Shown here: piece after piece, positions 24,896 to 34,830 of the stretch | Layout of the letters: every line of letters begins with the position of its first letter | Position numbering within the stretch: the first letter of the stretch is position 1 | Assembly (NCBI GenBank): GCA_029974635.1 | Contig: JARKQY010000055.1 | Span: 1-64,000, forward strand | DNA length: 64,000 nucleotides | Reading direction: 5' to 3' | DNA from: Bacillota bacterium | Lineage (GTDB): Bacteria > Bacillota > UBA4882 > UBA8346 | Notes under the pieces: model-generated | Seen by the model: only the letters and a program-made list of their open reading frames with translations | The model's database searches: none | What the model was told of the DNA's origin: nothing | Program-made: the position numbers and the translations under genes

Positions 24896-25393
24896 ATGAA
24901 ATCAGGACTAACGGTCATAGCGGCCATAGTATTCGTTTTACTTGGTTCAATCAGCTGTCAGGCGGCTTTTGGAGGCGACAATTACATATGGGTCAGTGAA
25001 GACATTAACGGTGAATATTCAAAAATAGGATATTTCCGGCAGGATGAAATGTTTACCAAGATCAGCGCCGCCAGTTCCGAAGATAACAATTATTTTGATC
25101 TGGCATTGGGAAATAAAATCGTATCCTTTGAAAACGGGGGCGGGTTGTACGGAGAACTGGGGGTTAATTCCGCCAACGGCAAGCTTGATCTTTTATTTGG
25201 CGCCGGCTTTATATATCAAAGTTATGATTCATCAATTATCATTATTCTCGGACCCAAGTATTACATAGCCAATCAGAAACTGGTAGCGGAAGGAAACGCT
25301 TATATTAAGATTTTATCCCCCATTACACTTCACCTGGGTTATGATAACTATAGTGAAAGGATTTTTGTAGGGATTGGGATTTATTATCAATAA
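24896..25393 (+). CDS. Exported beta-rich protein
   Basis: 165 residues with a clear signal peptide (MKSGLTVIAAIVFVLLGSIS, likely cleaved after QAA). The mature part is a run of short alternating polar/hydrophobic strands with aromatic caps: GGGLYGELGVNS, KLDLLFGAGFIYQSYDSS, IIIILGPKYYIANQ, ITLHLGYDNYSE, FVGIGIYYQ. This pattern resembles a small membrane beta-barrel, although the last residue is Gln rather than an aromatic. GAAAGGAG is 8 nt upstream of the ATG. The family is not recognised. If it is a barrel, the host would be a diderm. Confidence 0.6.
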   Translation: MKSGLTVIAAIVFVLLGSISCQAAFGGDNYIWVSEDINGEYSKIGYFRQDEMFTKISAASSEDNNYFDLALGNKIVSFENGGGLYGELGVNSANGKLDLLFGAGFIYQSYDSSIIIILGPKYYIANQKLVAEGNAYIKILSPITLHLGYDNYSERIFVGIGIYYQ

Positions 25394-25450
25394 ATGGCTT
25401 TGAGACCAAAAATGGATTATTAAGCGGCTTGAAAAAATGACAAAAAATTC

Positions 25451-25600
25451 TTTTCAATTCTTTCAGGCTGTGTTATACTAGTTAGCGGTGTACTTTACTA
25501 CACACGCTGGCTGATTTTGACCGGGGGTCCTTTGAAGCAAAGGTCCGGCAAAAATTGAGGCCGGCGGCGGCAAAAAACCAATTGAAAGGAGGTGACGAAT
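25451..25600 (+). promoter_or_regulatory. rpsB promoter and structured leader
   Basis: TTTTCA (25451-25456), a 17-nt spacer and TATACT (25474-25479). The leader of about 110 nt has a hairpin GTGTA/TACAC near 25487-25504 and a CCTTTG/CAAAGG triloop hairpin near 25530, followed by an ideal AAAGGAGGTG. A ribosomal-protein autoregulatory leader is plausible, but no named motif is recognised. Confidence 0.5.
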
Positions 25601-26377
25601 GTGGCTGTGATTTCCATGAAACAATTGTTGGAAGCCGGCGTACATTTTGGTCACCAGACAAGACGATGGAACCCGAAGATGCGTCCCTATATCTTCACCG
25701 AACGGAATGGTATTTATATCATCGACCTTCAAAAAACGGTGAAGAAGGTGGAGGAGGCCTATAATTTTGCCCGTTCGGTAATTGAAAACGGCGAAACCCT
25801 CTTATTTGTCGGTACTAAAAAACAGGCCCAGGATGCTATTAAAGAGGAAGCCGAACGCTGCAGTATGTTTTTCGTTTCGCAACGCTGGCTTGGCGGTACT
25901 TTGACCAACTTTAAAACCATTCGTTCCCGCATTGACAGATTACGTAAAATCGAACAGATGGAACAGGATGGTTCTTTTGACGCGCTGCCTAAGAAGGAAG
26001 TGCTGGATCTTCAAAAGGAACGGTTGCGCTTGGAAAAGTTCCTGGGCGGTATTCGCAATATGCACAAACTCCCCGGAGCCGTCTTTATCGTTGATCCGCG
26101 CAAAGAGAGAATCGCGGTGGCTGAAGCAAGAAGGCTCGAAATTCCCATAATCGGTATTGTCGATACTAACTGTGATCCCGATGAAATTGATTATGTGATC
26201 CCGGGAAATGACGACGCCATCCGGGCCGTTAAATTATTGGCCGGCAAGATTGCAGATGCCGTAATCGAAGCAAAACAGGGTGAACAACTAAACGAAACCA
26301 CCAGTTCAGTAACCACCGAGGAAACGGGAGATTCCGGGGTGGAACCCCAAGTCGAAATGAATCTCGAAGAGGTGTAA
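25601..26377 (+). CDS. rpsB: 30S ribosomal protein S2
   Basis: 258 residues from GTG 25601, 8 nt after AAAGGAGG; an upstream GTG at 25592 lies inside that site. The N-terminus [20 protein letters not shown] matches Bacillus S2. S2 binds the 30S head-body junction and is needed for S1 docking and initiation. The acidic C-terminal tail ([15 protein letters not shown]) is longer than in B. subtilis. It is the first gene of the rpsB-tsf-pyrH-frr cluster; a hairpin with a T run separates it from tsf. Confidence 0.97.
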   Translation: MAVISMKQLLEAGVHFGHQTRRWNPKMRPYIFTERNGIYIIDLQKTVKKVEEAYNFARSVIENGETLLFVGTKKQAQDAIKEEAERCSMFFVSQRWLGGTLTNFKTIRSRIDRLRKIEQMEQDGSFDALPKKEVLDLQKERLRLEKFLGGIRNMHKLPGAVFIVDPRKERIAVAEARRLEIPIIGIVDTNCDPDEIDYVIPGNDDAIRAVKLLAGKIADAVIEAKQGEQLNETTSSVTTEETGDSGVEPQVEMNLEEV

Positions 26378-26394
26378 ATGCGCCAGGGCGCGGG

Positions 26395-26427
26395 GGGTGG
26401 TAGGTTAAACCTAAGCCACCCTTTTTT
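26395..26427 (+). terminator. rpsB-tsf intercistronic terminator/attenuator
   Basis: GGGTGG/CCACCC stem (26395-26400 with 26416-26421) with inner TAGGTT/AACCTA pairing, then six T. It is intrinsic-terminator-like, yet tsf follows with its own AAGGAGG, so partial read-through is likely. Confidence 0.75.
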
Positions 26428-26477
26428 ATGCCGGTTTGAAATATGGAATTAAATCGATAATGTAAGGAGGAATTACT

Positions 26478-27410
26478 ATGGGGGAAATCTCCGCCGCCAG
26501 CGTTAAAGAACTACGGGAAAGAACCGGCGCTGGAATGATGGATTGTAAAAAAGCATTAGCGGAAACTAATGGCGATTTGGATAAAGCAATTGAATATTTA
26601 CGGGAAAAGGGTCTCGCCGCAGCGGCCAAAAAAGCCGGGCGAATTGCAGCCGAAGGCTTGATTTCGGCCTATGTGGCCCCGAAAAAGAATATCGGGAGTT
26701 TGGTCGAGGTTAATTGTGAAACCGATTTTGTGGCTAAAAATCCGGTATTCATCCAGTTTATACAGGATGTTGCCGAAGTGGTATCAGCCAAGTCCCCGGC
26801 GGATCTCAATTCTTTGGGTCAGACCAAGCTGGACAGCGGTCAAACCGTTTCAGAAACCGTTACCAGTCTGGTTTCAACCATTGGCGAAAATATGACGGTA
26901 CGGCGGTTTGTGCGTTTCGAAGTAACGGGAACCGGAATAGTGGAATCCTATATCCATATGGGCGGGAAAATCGGTGTTCTGTTGGAATGCTCGGTGATTA
27001 AGGCAGATACCTTGAACAATTCCGAGTTTTTAAATGTGGTCAAAGACTTATGTATGCAAGTGGCAGCGGCAAAACCCGAATACATCAAGCGGGATGAGGT
27101 TCCAGCCGATGTTTTAGAGCGGGAAAAGGCTATTTATAAAGCCCAAGCGGTAAACGAAGGTAAGCCTGAGGCCATTGCCGAAAAAATCACGCTTGGCCGT
27201 ATTGACAAATTTTATAAAGAAATATGTTTAACCGAACAACTGTTTATTAAAGACACCGATAAAACCATAACCAAGTTGATCCAGGAATTGAATTCCAAAT
27301 TGGGTGAAAATATCACTATTCTTAGATTTGCCCGTTTTGAGAAGGGGGAAGGTCTCGAAAAAAGAAAAGACGACTTTGCCAGTGAAGTCATGTCTCAAAT
27401 AAAAGAATAA
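26478..27410 (+). CDS. tsf: Elongation factor Ts
   Basis: 310 residues, the long EF-Ts form with two dimerisation subdomains. UBA-like N-terminus [18 protein letters not shown], then the EF-Tu contact motif TDFVAKN near residue 81. It catalyses GDP release from EF-Tu. ATG after AAGGAGG. Slightly longer than the roughly 295 residues usual in Bacillota, because of loops in the C-terminal half. A strong terminator follows the stop. Confidence 0.97.
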   Translation: MGEISAASVKELRERTGAGMMDCKKALAETNGDLDKAIEYLREKGLAAAAKKAGRIAAEGLISAYVAPKKNIGSLVEVNCETDFVAKNPVFIQFIQDVAEVVSAKSPADLNSLGQTKLDSGQTVSETVTSLVSTIGENMTVRRFVRFEVTGTGIVESYIHMGGKIGVLLECSVIKADTLNNSEFLNVVKDLCMQVAAAKPEYIKRDEVPADVLEREKAIYKAQAVNEGKPEAIAEKITLGRIDKFYKEICLTEQLFIKDTDKTITKLIQELNSKLGENITILRFARFEKGEGLEKRKDDFASEVMSQIKE

Positions 27411-27416
27411 AATTTT

Positions 27417-27440
27417 AAAGAACACGAAAGTGTTCTTTTT
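27417..27440 (+). terminator. tsf terminator
   Basis: A 9-bp stem AAAGAACAC/GTGTTCTTT closed by a GAAA tetraloop, continuing into a T-rich tail (TTTTTTCATTTTTT). Confidence 0.9.
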
Positions 27441-27494
27441 TCATTTTTTCGGGTGGTGTTTAGATGTTTAAATTCGGTTAAAATAACTGGATAA

Positions 27495-28288
<794 letters not shown>

Positions 28289-28289
<1 letters not shown>

Positions 28290-28846
28290 TGATTAAGGAC
28301 GTTTTGAAGGAAACCGAAGGTCATATGAAAGGGACAATAGAAGCCGCCAAACATGAATTTCAAGGGATCCGGACCGGTAGAGCCAATCCTGGAATTTTGG
28401 ATCGGGTGACCGTAGAATATTATGGGACTCCGACTCCGCTACAGCAACTTGCAAACATATCCACGCCTGATGCCCGGACGATTTTGATTCAGCCCTGGGA
28501 TAAAACCGTACTGGGGGCCGTGGAAAAAGCGATATTAAAAGCCGATTTGGGCTTGAATCCTGTGAATGACGGCACCGTGATCCGCCTCCCAATTCCCCAG
28601 TTAACCGAAGAACGACGGAAAGAATTGGTTAAAGTGGTAAAAAAAGAGGCTGAAGAAAAAAAAATCGTTATTCGCAATTTGCGCCGGGATGCCAATGATA
28701 AGTTGAAAGCCCTGGAAAAAGAAGGTAAGACTTCGGAAGATGAAACTAAAAAGGGCTTGGATGATATCCAAAAACTTACAGACAAATATATTCTGGAGAT
28801 CGATAAACTGTTGGATGTCAAAGAGAAAGAGATAATGGAAGTCTAA
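28289..28846 (+). CDS. frr: Ribosome-recycling factor
   Basis: 185 residues, the full RRF length. Marks: [21 protein letters not shown], and [21 protein letters not shown] in the long helix region. With EF-G it splits post-termination ribosomes. It overlaps pyrH by 1 bp. A small ATGGC/GCCAT hairpin overlaps the end (28848-28861) and a perfect GTAGAACG/CGTTCTAC hairpin follows at 28866-28886. Confidence 0.97.
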
Positions 28847-28865
28847 TATGGCTTGCGCCATTTTA

Positions 28866-28886
28866 GTAGAACGTGGAACGTTCTAC
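28866..28886 (+). terminator. Hairpin between frr and uppS
   Basis: A perfect 8-bp stem with a TGGAA loop, and no T run. Weak terminator or mRNA-stability element. Confidence 0.4.
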
Positions 28887-28940
28887 GGTTAAACAGAAAA
28901 TGAAGTACCGTGCAAGGAATCATGCGTCATATTTAAGATA

Positions 28941-29729
28941 ATGGGGTTATTCATTTTACCGATGGGTATATTCGAATGGATTCGCACTAAGGCCGCCGGT
29001 GATCAAAGCAAACCGGCGTTGCAGAGGATACCGCAACATGTTGCAATTATCATGGACGGAAATGGACGCTGGGCGCAACATCGTGGTTTACCACGTTCGG
29101 CCGGACATCGGGCCGGTTTGGATCGGGTCCGGGATGCCGTTGAATTTTGTGCCGCCAATGGGGTAAAATATTTGACCTTGTTTGCTTTTTCAACCGAAAA
29201 CTGGCGGCGTCCGACCGAAGAAGTTGAGTATTTGATGAAGTTGTTTGAAGAAGCGTTAAAGAAAGAGATTGCCAAATTACATGAGAATGGAATTAGGATT
29301 CGATTTATCGGGTTAAGAGAAGAAGTAAGTCCGTCTTTACAACAATTAATGACCGAAAGTGAAAGGTTGACGAAAAATAATCAAACTCTAGTCTTAAATA
29401 TTGCGATTAATTACGGAGGCCGTTCCGAATTGGTGACAGCGGCAAGGAGAATTGCGGAGAAGGCTTTGCAGGGAGAACTGCAGCCGCAACAAATAACCGA
29501 AGAACAAATTAGCAAACATTTGTTTACAGCGGGACAACCCGATCCGGATCTGTTGATTAAGCCGGGTGGCGAGCTGCGAATCAGCAATTTTCTCATTTGG
29601 CAAATGGCTTATACGGAGTTTTATTTTTCGGAATTAATGTGGCCGGATTTTAAAAATGATGAGTTATATAAGGCTTTCCGTGATTATAGCCAGCGTAAAA
29701 GGCGTTTTGGCAAGGTCAAGGGGGAATAA
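28941..29729 (+). CDS. uppS: Undecaprenyl diphosphate synthase
   Basis: 262-residue cis-prenyltransferase making the C55 lipid carrier for peptidoglycan. Catalytic loop IIMDGNGRWA with D39, then FSTENWRRP and the C-terminal ISNFLIWQMAY and FYFSELMWPDF. The normally near-invariant arginine of the R-x-x-G-E isopentenyl-PP site is Lys207 here (LIKPGGELRISNF). No convincing ribosome-binding site precedes the ATG 28941; an in-frame ATG at 28962 is an alternative. It overlaps cdsA by 1 bp. Confidence 0.93.
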   Translation: MGLFILPMGIFEWIRTKAAGDQSKPALQRIPQHVAIIMDGNGRWAQHRGLPRSAGHRAGLDRVRDAVEFCAANGVKYLTLFAFSTENWRRPTEEVEYLMKLFEEALKKEIAKLHENGIRIRFIGLREEVSPSLQQLMTESERLTKNNQTLVLNIAINYGGRSELVTAARRIAEKALQGELQPQQITEEQISKHLFTAGQPDPDLLIKPGGELRISNFLIWQMAYTEFYFSELMWPDFKNDELYKAFRDYSQRKRRFGKVKGE

Positions 29730-30571
29730 TGGCTACAAGAATATTCTGGGGTTTGTTGGCGGCAGCTTTTGCATTATTGGTAATCAACGCCGGAGGAATT
29801 TTATATACTGTTGTAATCGGTTTATTGAGTATTTTTGCGATATTAGAGTATGTCTCACTGCTGAAAAAACAAAATTTAAGGCCGCAAACGGGAGTAATTC
29901 TCTTTTTTTCTTTGGTGTTATTAGCGTTTGTATTCTGGAAATATGGGGAGCAGATTCCAAACTCGTTGAATTCCGGCGCTTCCGTGATTGCAACTGATAG
30001 TTTTTTTATGTTCATATTGGTATTAGTGTTTTTTGTGACCCTAACCCTCGAACTGCTAAGAGGCGACCCTGAACAGGGCTTGATTAATGCCGCTGTAAAT
30101 CTCTTTGGCGCGGTCTATATTGGGTTTATGTTTGCATATATCTTATTGTTAAGATTTTTACCCGATGGGCTTTTTTATGTCTTGTTTGCATTGGGAGTAA
30201 CTTGGGCTAATGATTCTGCGGCATATTTTGTTGGTGTTTTGTTGGGGAAACATAAATTATTTCCCCGGATTAGTCCCAAAAAAAGTATTGAGGGATATAT
30301 CGGCGGAATTGCGGGAGGCTTGGTGGGCGCTTTCGTTTTAGCGCTGCTTTTTAAAAAACCCATGGTTCCTTTGCTGATTATCAGTTTATTTGCAGTGATT
30401 GCCGGTCAGTTCGGGGATTTGGTCGAGTCTATTATTAAAAGAAACGCGGGGGTAAAAGATTCCGGTACCTTTTTACCCGGTCACGGCGGTATCTTGGATC
30501 GTTTAGACAGTGTGTTGTTTGCAGCCCCTGTAGTGTATTTGGGAATACATTGTTTGGAAATTTTCACCTAA
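29729..30571 (+). CDS. cdsA: Phosphatidate cytidylyltransferase
   Basis: 280 residues, polytopic (about eight spans), making CDP-diacylglycerol from phosphatidate and CTP. The C-terminal CDP-alcohol signature is intact: SIIKRNAGVKDSGTFLPGHG, then GGILDRLDSVLF, with the aspartates of the metal site. It overlaps uppS by 1 bp, the standard uppS-cdsA-dxr order of Bacillota. Here a permease-like gene is inserted before dxr. Confidence 0.95.
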   Translation: MATRIFWGLLAAAFALLVINAGGILYTVVIGLLSIFAILEYVSLLKKQNLRPQTGVILFFSLVLLAFVFWKYGEQIPNSLNSGASVIATDSFFMFILVLVFFVTLTLELLRGDPEQGLINAAVNLFGAVYIGFMFAYILLLRFLPDGLFYVLFALGVTWANDSAAYFVGVLLGKHKLFPRISPKKSIEGYIGGIAGGLVGAFVLALLFKKPMVPLLIISLFAVIAGQFGDLVESIIKRNAGVKDSGTFLPGHGGILDRLDSVLFAAPVVYLGIHCLEIFT

Positions 30572-30645
30572 TCTATCTGACTGATTTTAAATGTGGCCAT
30601 ACTGCGATATGAATGCCAAGTCTAAGGATTGGCGAGGGATGGCAG

Positions 30646-31674
30646 GTGTCACGCGAACTTAAGCTATTGGCAGTGTTATTATTGTTTGGTACTGGGTTGA
30701 TTTTGGGGCTTAAATTCCTCTTCCCCTTAGTCGCCCCGTTTTTATTAGGTTTAATTTTGGCTTGTCTCATTGAACCTGTTGTAAAAAGAATCGAGCTGAA
30801 ATTGAGGATTGCGCGGGGACCTGCCGTGGGTATGGTATTATTCACTTTTGTAATGGTGATTTTGGGCATTACTTGCGCAACATTGTTCTCCTCATTCCGG
30901 GAAGCGCAGCGTTTATTGCCGAAAGCGGCTTTATTAGTAGATCGGCTGGCGGAGATCAGTTCCGGATTCATTGAACAATTGAGCCAGGGTATGCAAATTA
31001 ACGTTCATTATTTTTCATTGAATACCGGTTCCATAAACCGGATGATTATATCATTTATTGGCTGGGTGTTGGGTCTTTTACCGCGGTTGCCGGAGATCAT
31101 TCTGGCCATTGTATTAGGAGGAGTGACGGCTTACTTTTTTAGCCGTGATAAAGAATTGTTCAGCCGGATTTTTTATCGCTGCCTGCCGCAAAACTGGCGA
31201 GTGGAAACAGTCCAAATTAAAGACGAGATCATTTCTAAAATCAGCAATTTTTTGCGCGCGGAATTTTTATTGTGTTTTATCACAACGGGTTTAACGGTGT
31301 TGTTTTTTGGGTTTTTACGGTTTCCAGGCGCCGTTGCTTATGGCCTGCTAGCCGGTATGCTGGATTTAATCCCGGTCATCGGCCCGGGGTTGGTGTTTAT
31401 CCCGTTTGCTTCAATTCAATTTATAATGGGCGATCATTATCAGGGAATCGTTATTATCATTGGTTTTATTCTTATTTTGGGTATCCGGCAGATCTGTGAA
31501 TTGAAACTGATTGGTAATAGTATTGATTTACATCCACTAATTACCATTGCGCTGATTTATATGGGAATCAAAATATTCGGATTTGGCGGCATATTGTTCG
31601 GTCCAATATTGATTATAACTTTACGAGCACTTTATCGCGCTTTGGCTATCCGGTTTGCCATAAAATCTTTTTAA
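30646..31674 (+). CDS. AI-2E/YtvI family membrane protein
   Basis: About 342 residues with some eight helices and the family core LAGMLDLIPVIGPGLVFIP in the second half. The family (AI-2 exporter TqsA, PerM, sporulation protein YtvI) is of mixed function; the YtvI-like branch is common in spore formers. Start chosen at GTG 30646 because GAGGG stands 7 nt before it; an ATG at 30613 has no ribosome-binding site. It is inserted between cdsA and dxr. Confidence 0.85.
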   Translation: MSRELKLLAVLLLFGTGLILGLKFLFPLVAPFLLGLILACLIEPVVKRIELKLRIARGPAVGMVLFTFVMVILGITCATLFSSFREAQRLLPKAALLVDRLAEISSGFIEQLSQGMQINVHYFSLNTGSINRMIISFIGWVLGLLPRLPEIILAIVLGGVTAYFFSRDKELFSRIFYRCLPQNWRVETVQIKDEIISKISNFLRAEFLLCFITTGLTVLFFGFLRFPGAVAYGLLAGMLDLIPVIGPGLVFIPFASIQFIMGDHYQGIVIIIGFILILGIRQICELKLIGNSIDLHPLITIALIYMGIKIFGFGGILFGPILIITLRALYRALAIRFAIKSF

Positions 31675-31731
31675 ATCGAGTTTAAGATTGCCAACCCGTC
31701 CTACACACCTCCTTGGAAGGCGGGGCTTCCG

Positions 31732-31752
31732 CGAATACTATACTGGTATTCG
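31732..31752 (+). terminator. Hairpin upstream of dxr
   Basis: CGAATAC/GTATTCG stem with a 7-nt loop, no T run. Preceded by a GC-rich stretch (CCTCC...GGAAGGCGGGG) in the 150-bp gap. Weak terminator or leader element. Confidence 0.35.
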
Positions 31753-31825
31753 GTTGCCGTCTAAAAGCAGCACAAGATAGAATGAGGGTTGACCCTAGAT
31801 TAAGTTCTTTAAAGTGAGGCCAACA

Positions 31826-33001
31826 TTGATTAAGAAGCTTGCGGTTTTAGGTTCCACCGGTTCCATCGGCCGACAAACTCTGGAGGTCATCCGGGAATTC
31901 CCGGAACGGTTTAAAATAATCGCTTTGGCTGCGGGTTCCAATGTGGAGTTATTGGTTAAACAAGCGCTTGAATTTAAACCCCAATACCTGGTCATAGGCC
32001 GGCAGGACCGATTTCTTGAATTAAAACAGCGGCTTGATTCATTTGCCGCTCAGTTGCCTGAGGTAAAGATCCTGGCTGGAGTTGAGGGATTTACTGAGGT
32101 TGCCACCCTTGCCGAAATCGATCAGGTGTTAACCGCAGTGGTAGGAGCCGTTGGCATAAAACCGACTCTGGCGGCAATCATGGCTGGGAAAATCGTTGCT
32201 CTGGCCAATAAAGAAACATTAGTGGCGGCCGGATCGATAATTACCGAGGCTGCCCGTAAAATTGGGGTACGGATACTTCCGGTGGACAGTGAACACAGCG
32301 CCATTTTTCAATGCCTGGAAGGAAGAACTCCCGATGGGGTTTCCAAGTTATGGTTAACCGCTTCGGGAGGACCATTCCGTAGTTACCGTCCTTCCGATTT
32401 GGAATCCGTAACCGTGGAACAAGCCCTTAATCACCCCAATTGGCGGATGGGCGGAAAAATTACCATTGATTCCGCCACCATGTTTAACAAGGGATTGGAA
32501 ATCATCGAAGCCCATTGGTTGTTCGGAATGCCCTTCGATGAGATTAAAGTGGTTATTCATCCCGAAAGCATCGTTCATTCCATGATTCAAATGGTGGACG
32601 GTTCCTGCATTGCCCATCTGGGGCTCTGCGATATGAGACTGCCCATTCAATATGCCCTGACATTTCCGGACCGGCTTAAAAGTTCATTTCCAGCGCTGGA
32701 TTTTTTAGATAGAATTCAGTTGCATTTTGAGCCGGTGAATCCGGAGTTGTTTCCGGCGATTGATCTGGCGTATGAGGTGGGCCGAAGGGGCGGCAGCCTT
32801 CCCGCGGCTTTGAATGCCGCCAATGAAGTGGCGGTGGCGGCTTTTCTTGATGGTAAAATACGGTTTACGGGCATTGAACGCATTGTTTCGGGAGTCATCG
32901 GAGATCATCAAAAGGAGAGGTTTCAGTCCGACCCTGATTTGGAAGAGATTTTAGCGGTGGACGCCTGGGCGCGCCGACAAGCGCAAAGATTCATATTATA
33001 G
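31826..33001 (+). CDS. dxr: 1-deoxy-D-xylulose 5-phosphate reductoisomerase
   Basis: 391 residues. N-terminal NADPH site LAVLGSTGSIG, LANKETLVAAG, the metal-site region LPVDSEHSAIFQ, and the flexible-loop region SGGPFR, then HPNWRMGGKITIDSATM. It catalyses the second step of the MEP isoprenoid pathway. TTG start 31826 chosen because GTGAGG lies 6 nt upstream; the GTG at 31814 is inside that site. With IspG encoded 1.8 kb downstream, it shows that this organism makes isoprenoids by the MEP route. Confidence 0.95.
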   Translation: MIKKLAVLGSTGSIGRQTLEVIREFPERFKIIALAAGSNVELLVKQALEFKPQYLVIGRQDRFLELKQRLDSFAAQLPEVKILAGVEGFTEVATLAEIDQVLTAVVGAVGIKPTLAAIMAGKIVALANKETLVAAGSIITEAARKIGVRILPVDSEHSAIFQCLEGRTPDGVSKLWLTASGGPFRSYRPSDLESVTVEQALNHPNWRMGGKITIDSATMFNKGLEIIEAHWLFGMPFDEIKVVIHPESIVHSMIQMVDGSCIAHLGLCDMRLPIQYALTFPDRLKSSFPALDFLDRIQLHFEPVNPELFPAIDLAYEVGRRGGSLPAALNAANEVAVAAFLDGKIRFTGIERIVSGVIGDHQKERFQSDPDLEEILAVDAWARRQAQRFIL

Positions 33002-33082
33002 GGATTTATTAATAAGTTTGCCTGAATAGTATTACATTTATGGGCAATTCTATAGTGGCAAATTAACAAGGGAGGGCTTCCC

Positions 33083-34168
33083 ATGCAGTTTGATTTTAAT
33101 GCGATTTGGCAATTGTTGCTTTTATTGAGCGTATTGGTGGTTGTTCATGAGTACGGACATTTCGCGGCGGCCCGGGCATTTGGGGTGAAGGTTCATGAGT
33201 TTTCGGTAGGATTTGGACCCCTTATCGGCAAATTTAATTGGAAAGGCGTCCAGTATTCCTTCCGCTGGATTTTATTGGGCGGGTTCTGTAAAATAGCCGG
33301 CATGGACATTGCCTTGGAAGGCTCGGGTGAAAAAGATCCGGACCCCGAACATTCCTTTGCCGGCTTGTCGTTATGGAAAAAGGTTGTGGTTATTGGGGCA
33401 GGACCTGTTTTCAACCTGCTTTTAGCAGTGGTGTTAATGTTTGTAATTGCGGCTTTTGTGGGTGTCCCCAGTAGTGGGACTAACATGCCCATTATTGAAC
33501 AAGCCACTCCCGGAACCCCCGCTTTTGAAGCCGGCTTGCAGCCCGGCGATAGGATTACAGCCATCAACGGCCAGCCAGTCAAGGAGTGGATGGATATTTC
33601 CCGGCTGATCAAGGAGTCCGGCGCTGAAGAATCGGTGTTTCAAATTGAACGCCAGGGAAAAACCATCGTCAAAAAAATTACTCCAATGTATAACCCCGTT
33701 GAAAAAAAATATATGCTGGGAATTATAGGAGTAACAACGGAGTATAAAACAGTATCGGTATTGGAAGCCGCGAAATATGCAGTAACGTACCCCTGGTTCT
33801 TTACTAAAAGCATGGTTATGGGAGTGGGAATGATGATTCGCGGCGAGATTAAAGGCGGCGGTATGGGACCTATCGGTATGGTGGCGGCAATGGAACAGTA
33901 TACCCGGTTGCCCATATATCATACTTTAATGTTTGCAGTCTTCATCTCCCTTTCATTATTCATATTCAATATGTTGCCATTACCGCTGCCGCTTTTGGAC
34001 GGAGGCTGGATTACGATCTTGCTGTTGGAAAGACTGATCCGGCGGGAGTTTAACGCCGAGCAAAAAGCGGTGGCCCAATTTGTCGGTTTAATGTTGATAG
34101 CGTTTTTATTCATTGTAGTAACTTATGGTGATATCTTAACTACAATTCGGCGGTTTTTTGGAGGCTAA
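33083..34168 (+). CDS. rseP: Site-2 intramembrane metalloprotease RseP
   Basis: 361-residue zinc protease with HEYGH near residue 22 in the first helix, one PDZ domain (about 125-190; GTPAFEAGLQPGDRITAINGQPVKEW region), and the C-terminal LLDGG motif carrying the third zinc ligand. It cleaves transmembrane anchors such as anti-sigma factors. GGGAGGG precedes the ATG. The last base overlaps the zinc-ribbon gene. Confidence 0.94.
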   Translation: MQFDFNAIWQLLLLLSVLVVVHEYGHFAAARAFGVKVHEFSVGFGPLIGKFNWKGVQYSFRWILLGGFCKIAGMDIALEGSGEKDPDPEHSFAGLSLWKKVVVIGAGPVFNLLLAVVLMFVIAAFVGVPSSGTNMPIIEQATPGTPAFEAGLQPGDRITAINGQPVKEWMDISRLIKESGAEESVFQIERQGKTIVKKITPMYNPVEKKYMLGIIGVTTEYKTVSVLEAAKYAVTYPWFFTKSMVMGVGMMIRGEIKGGGMGPIGMVAAMEQYTRLPIYHTLMFAVFISLSLFIFNMLPLPLPLLDGGWITILLLERLIRREFNAEQKAVAQFVGLMLIAFLFIVVTYGDILTTIRRFFGG

Positions 34169-34656
34169 TGATGCCAGGGCGCAAATCAAAAAGAATTTGG
34201 GCGGATCCCAACCGAGAGGGCAGGGGTTCAGAACGCCAGTCCCGGCGTTTCTGCGCTCGGTGCGGCAATACGGTTCAACAGGTGCGCATTTATAAGTCAT
34301 TGAACCTGTGTGAGTTGTGTATGAATGAATTATCCGACAAAAGAGACGGTGTTTATAGCTGCCGGAGTTGTGGCAAGGTATCTCCGGAAGAGGTAAAAGA
34401 ACACCGCGGTTATTGCAGGCAATGTACTTGTATCGCCTGTGGCCAACCGGATCCCGAATTTGTTGCTAAAACAGGCATCTGTCGGAAATGCGCCGCGGCT
34501 TGCGGTGACTTCTGCCGTAATTGCGGCAAGGAAGCCGCCGCTCAGGTACGAAAAAACCGGGGGCTCTGTGATCAGTGTTTTGCAGTCCGAAGCGGATCCA
34601 AAATTGAGCATATTCACAAGCCCAGAAAAGTAATCTCACTGAGATTGAAAAAATAG
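34168..34656 (+). CDS. Four-zinc-ribbon protein of unknown function
   Basis: 162 residues, basic and cysteine-rich: eight paired CxxC knuckles (CARC, CELC, CRSC, CRQC, CIAC, CRKC, CRNC, CDQC), forming four tandem zinc ribbons about 18-20 residues apart internally, in a repeat of the type CxxCGK...R-x-x-G-x-CxxC. Arg/Lys-rich N- and C-terminal tails suggest nucleic-acid contact. It overlaps rseP by 1 bp, so it is translated with it. No family is recognised. Possible roles (ribosome or RNA binding, zinc storage) are guesses. Confidence 0.7.
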   Translation: MMPGRKSKRIWADPNREGRGSERQSRRFCARCGNTVQQVRIYKSLNLCELCMNELSDKRDGVYSCRSCGKVSPEEVKEHRGYCRQCTCIACGQPDPEFVAKTGICRKCAAACGDFCRNCGKEAAAQVRKNRGLCDQCFAVRSGSKIEHIHKPRKVISLRLKK

Positions 34657-34700
34657 GGACTATCCGGCGGTGAAAAACTCTTTCCGGTCATTTTTCGGAA

Positions 34701-34709
34701 TGGTATAAT
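34701..34709 (+). promoter_or_regulatory. Extended -10 promoter element before ispG
   Basis: TGGTATAAT, an extended -10 (TATAAT 34704-34709). A -35 is not evident (TTTCCG at 34681). It would start a transcript just before the dispersed repeat and ispG. Confidence 0.4.
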
Positions 34710-34718
34710 AAATTAATT

Positions 34719-34796
34719 CATCACGAAAGTCACGAAATACATGGAAGCAAACATCAGCAGCGGTCTTTTTCATGTTTTCTCGTGTGTTTCGTGGTT
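34719..34796. repeat. Dispersed CACGAAA-type inverted repeat
   Basis: ATCACGAAAGTCACGAAAT facing TTTTCTCGTGTGTTTCGTGGT across about 40 bp. The arms are imperfectly complementary. A shorter relative (TCACGAAAGGTCACGGAG) lies at 36025. This type of word pair recurs in many environmental bacterial genomes, to my knowledge. Confidence 0.6.
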
Positions 34797-34830
34797 AAAA
34801 TCTTTCCTTGGAAAACCAGGTAGATTTATT

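Noticed and set aside
34741..34830. N-terminal extension of IspG
   Set aside because: The extra 30 codons are the dispersed repeat; the family starts at the ATG 34831.
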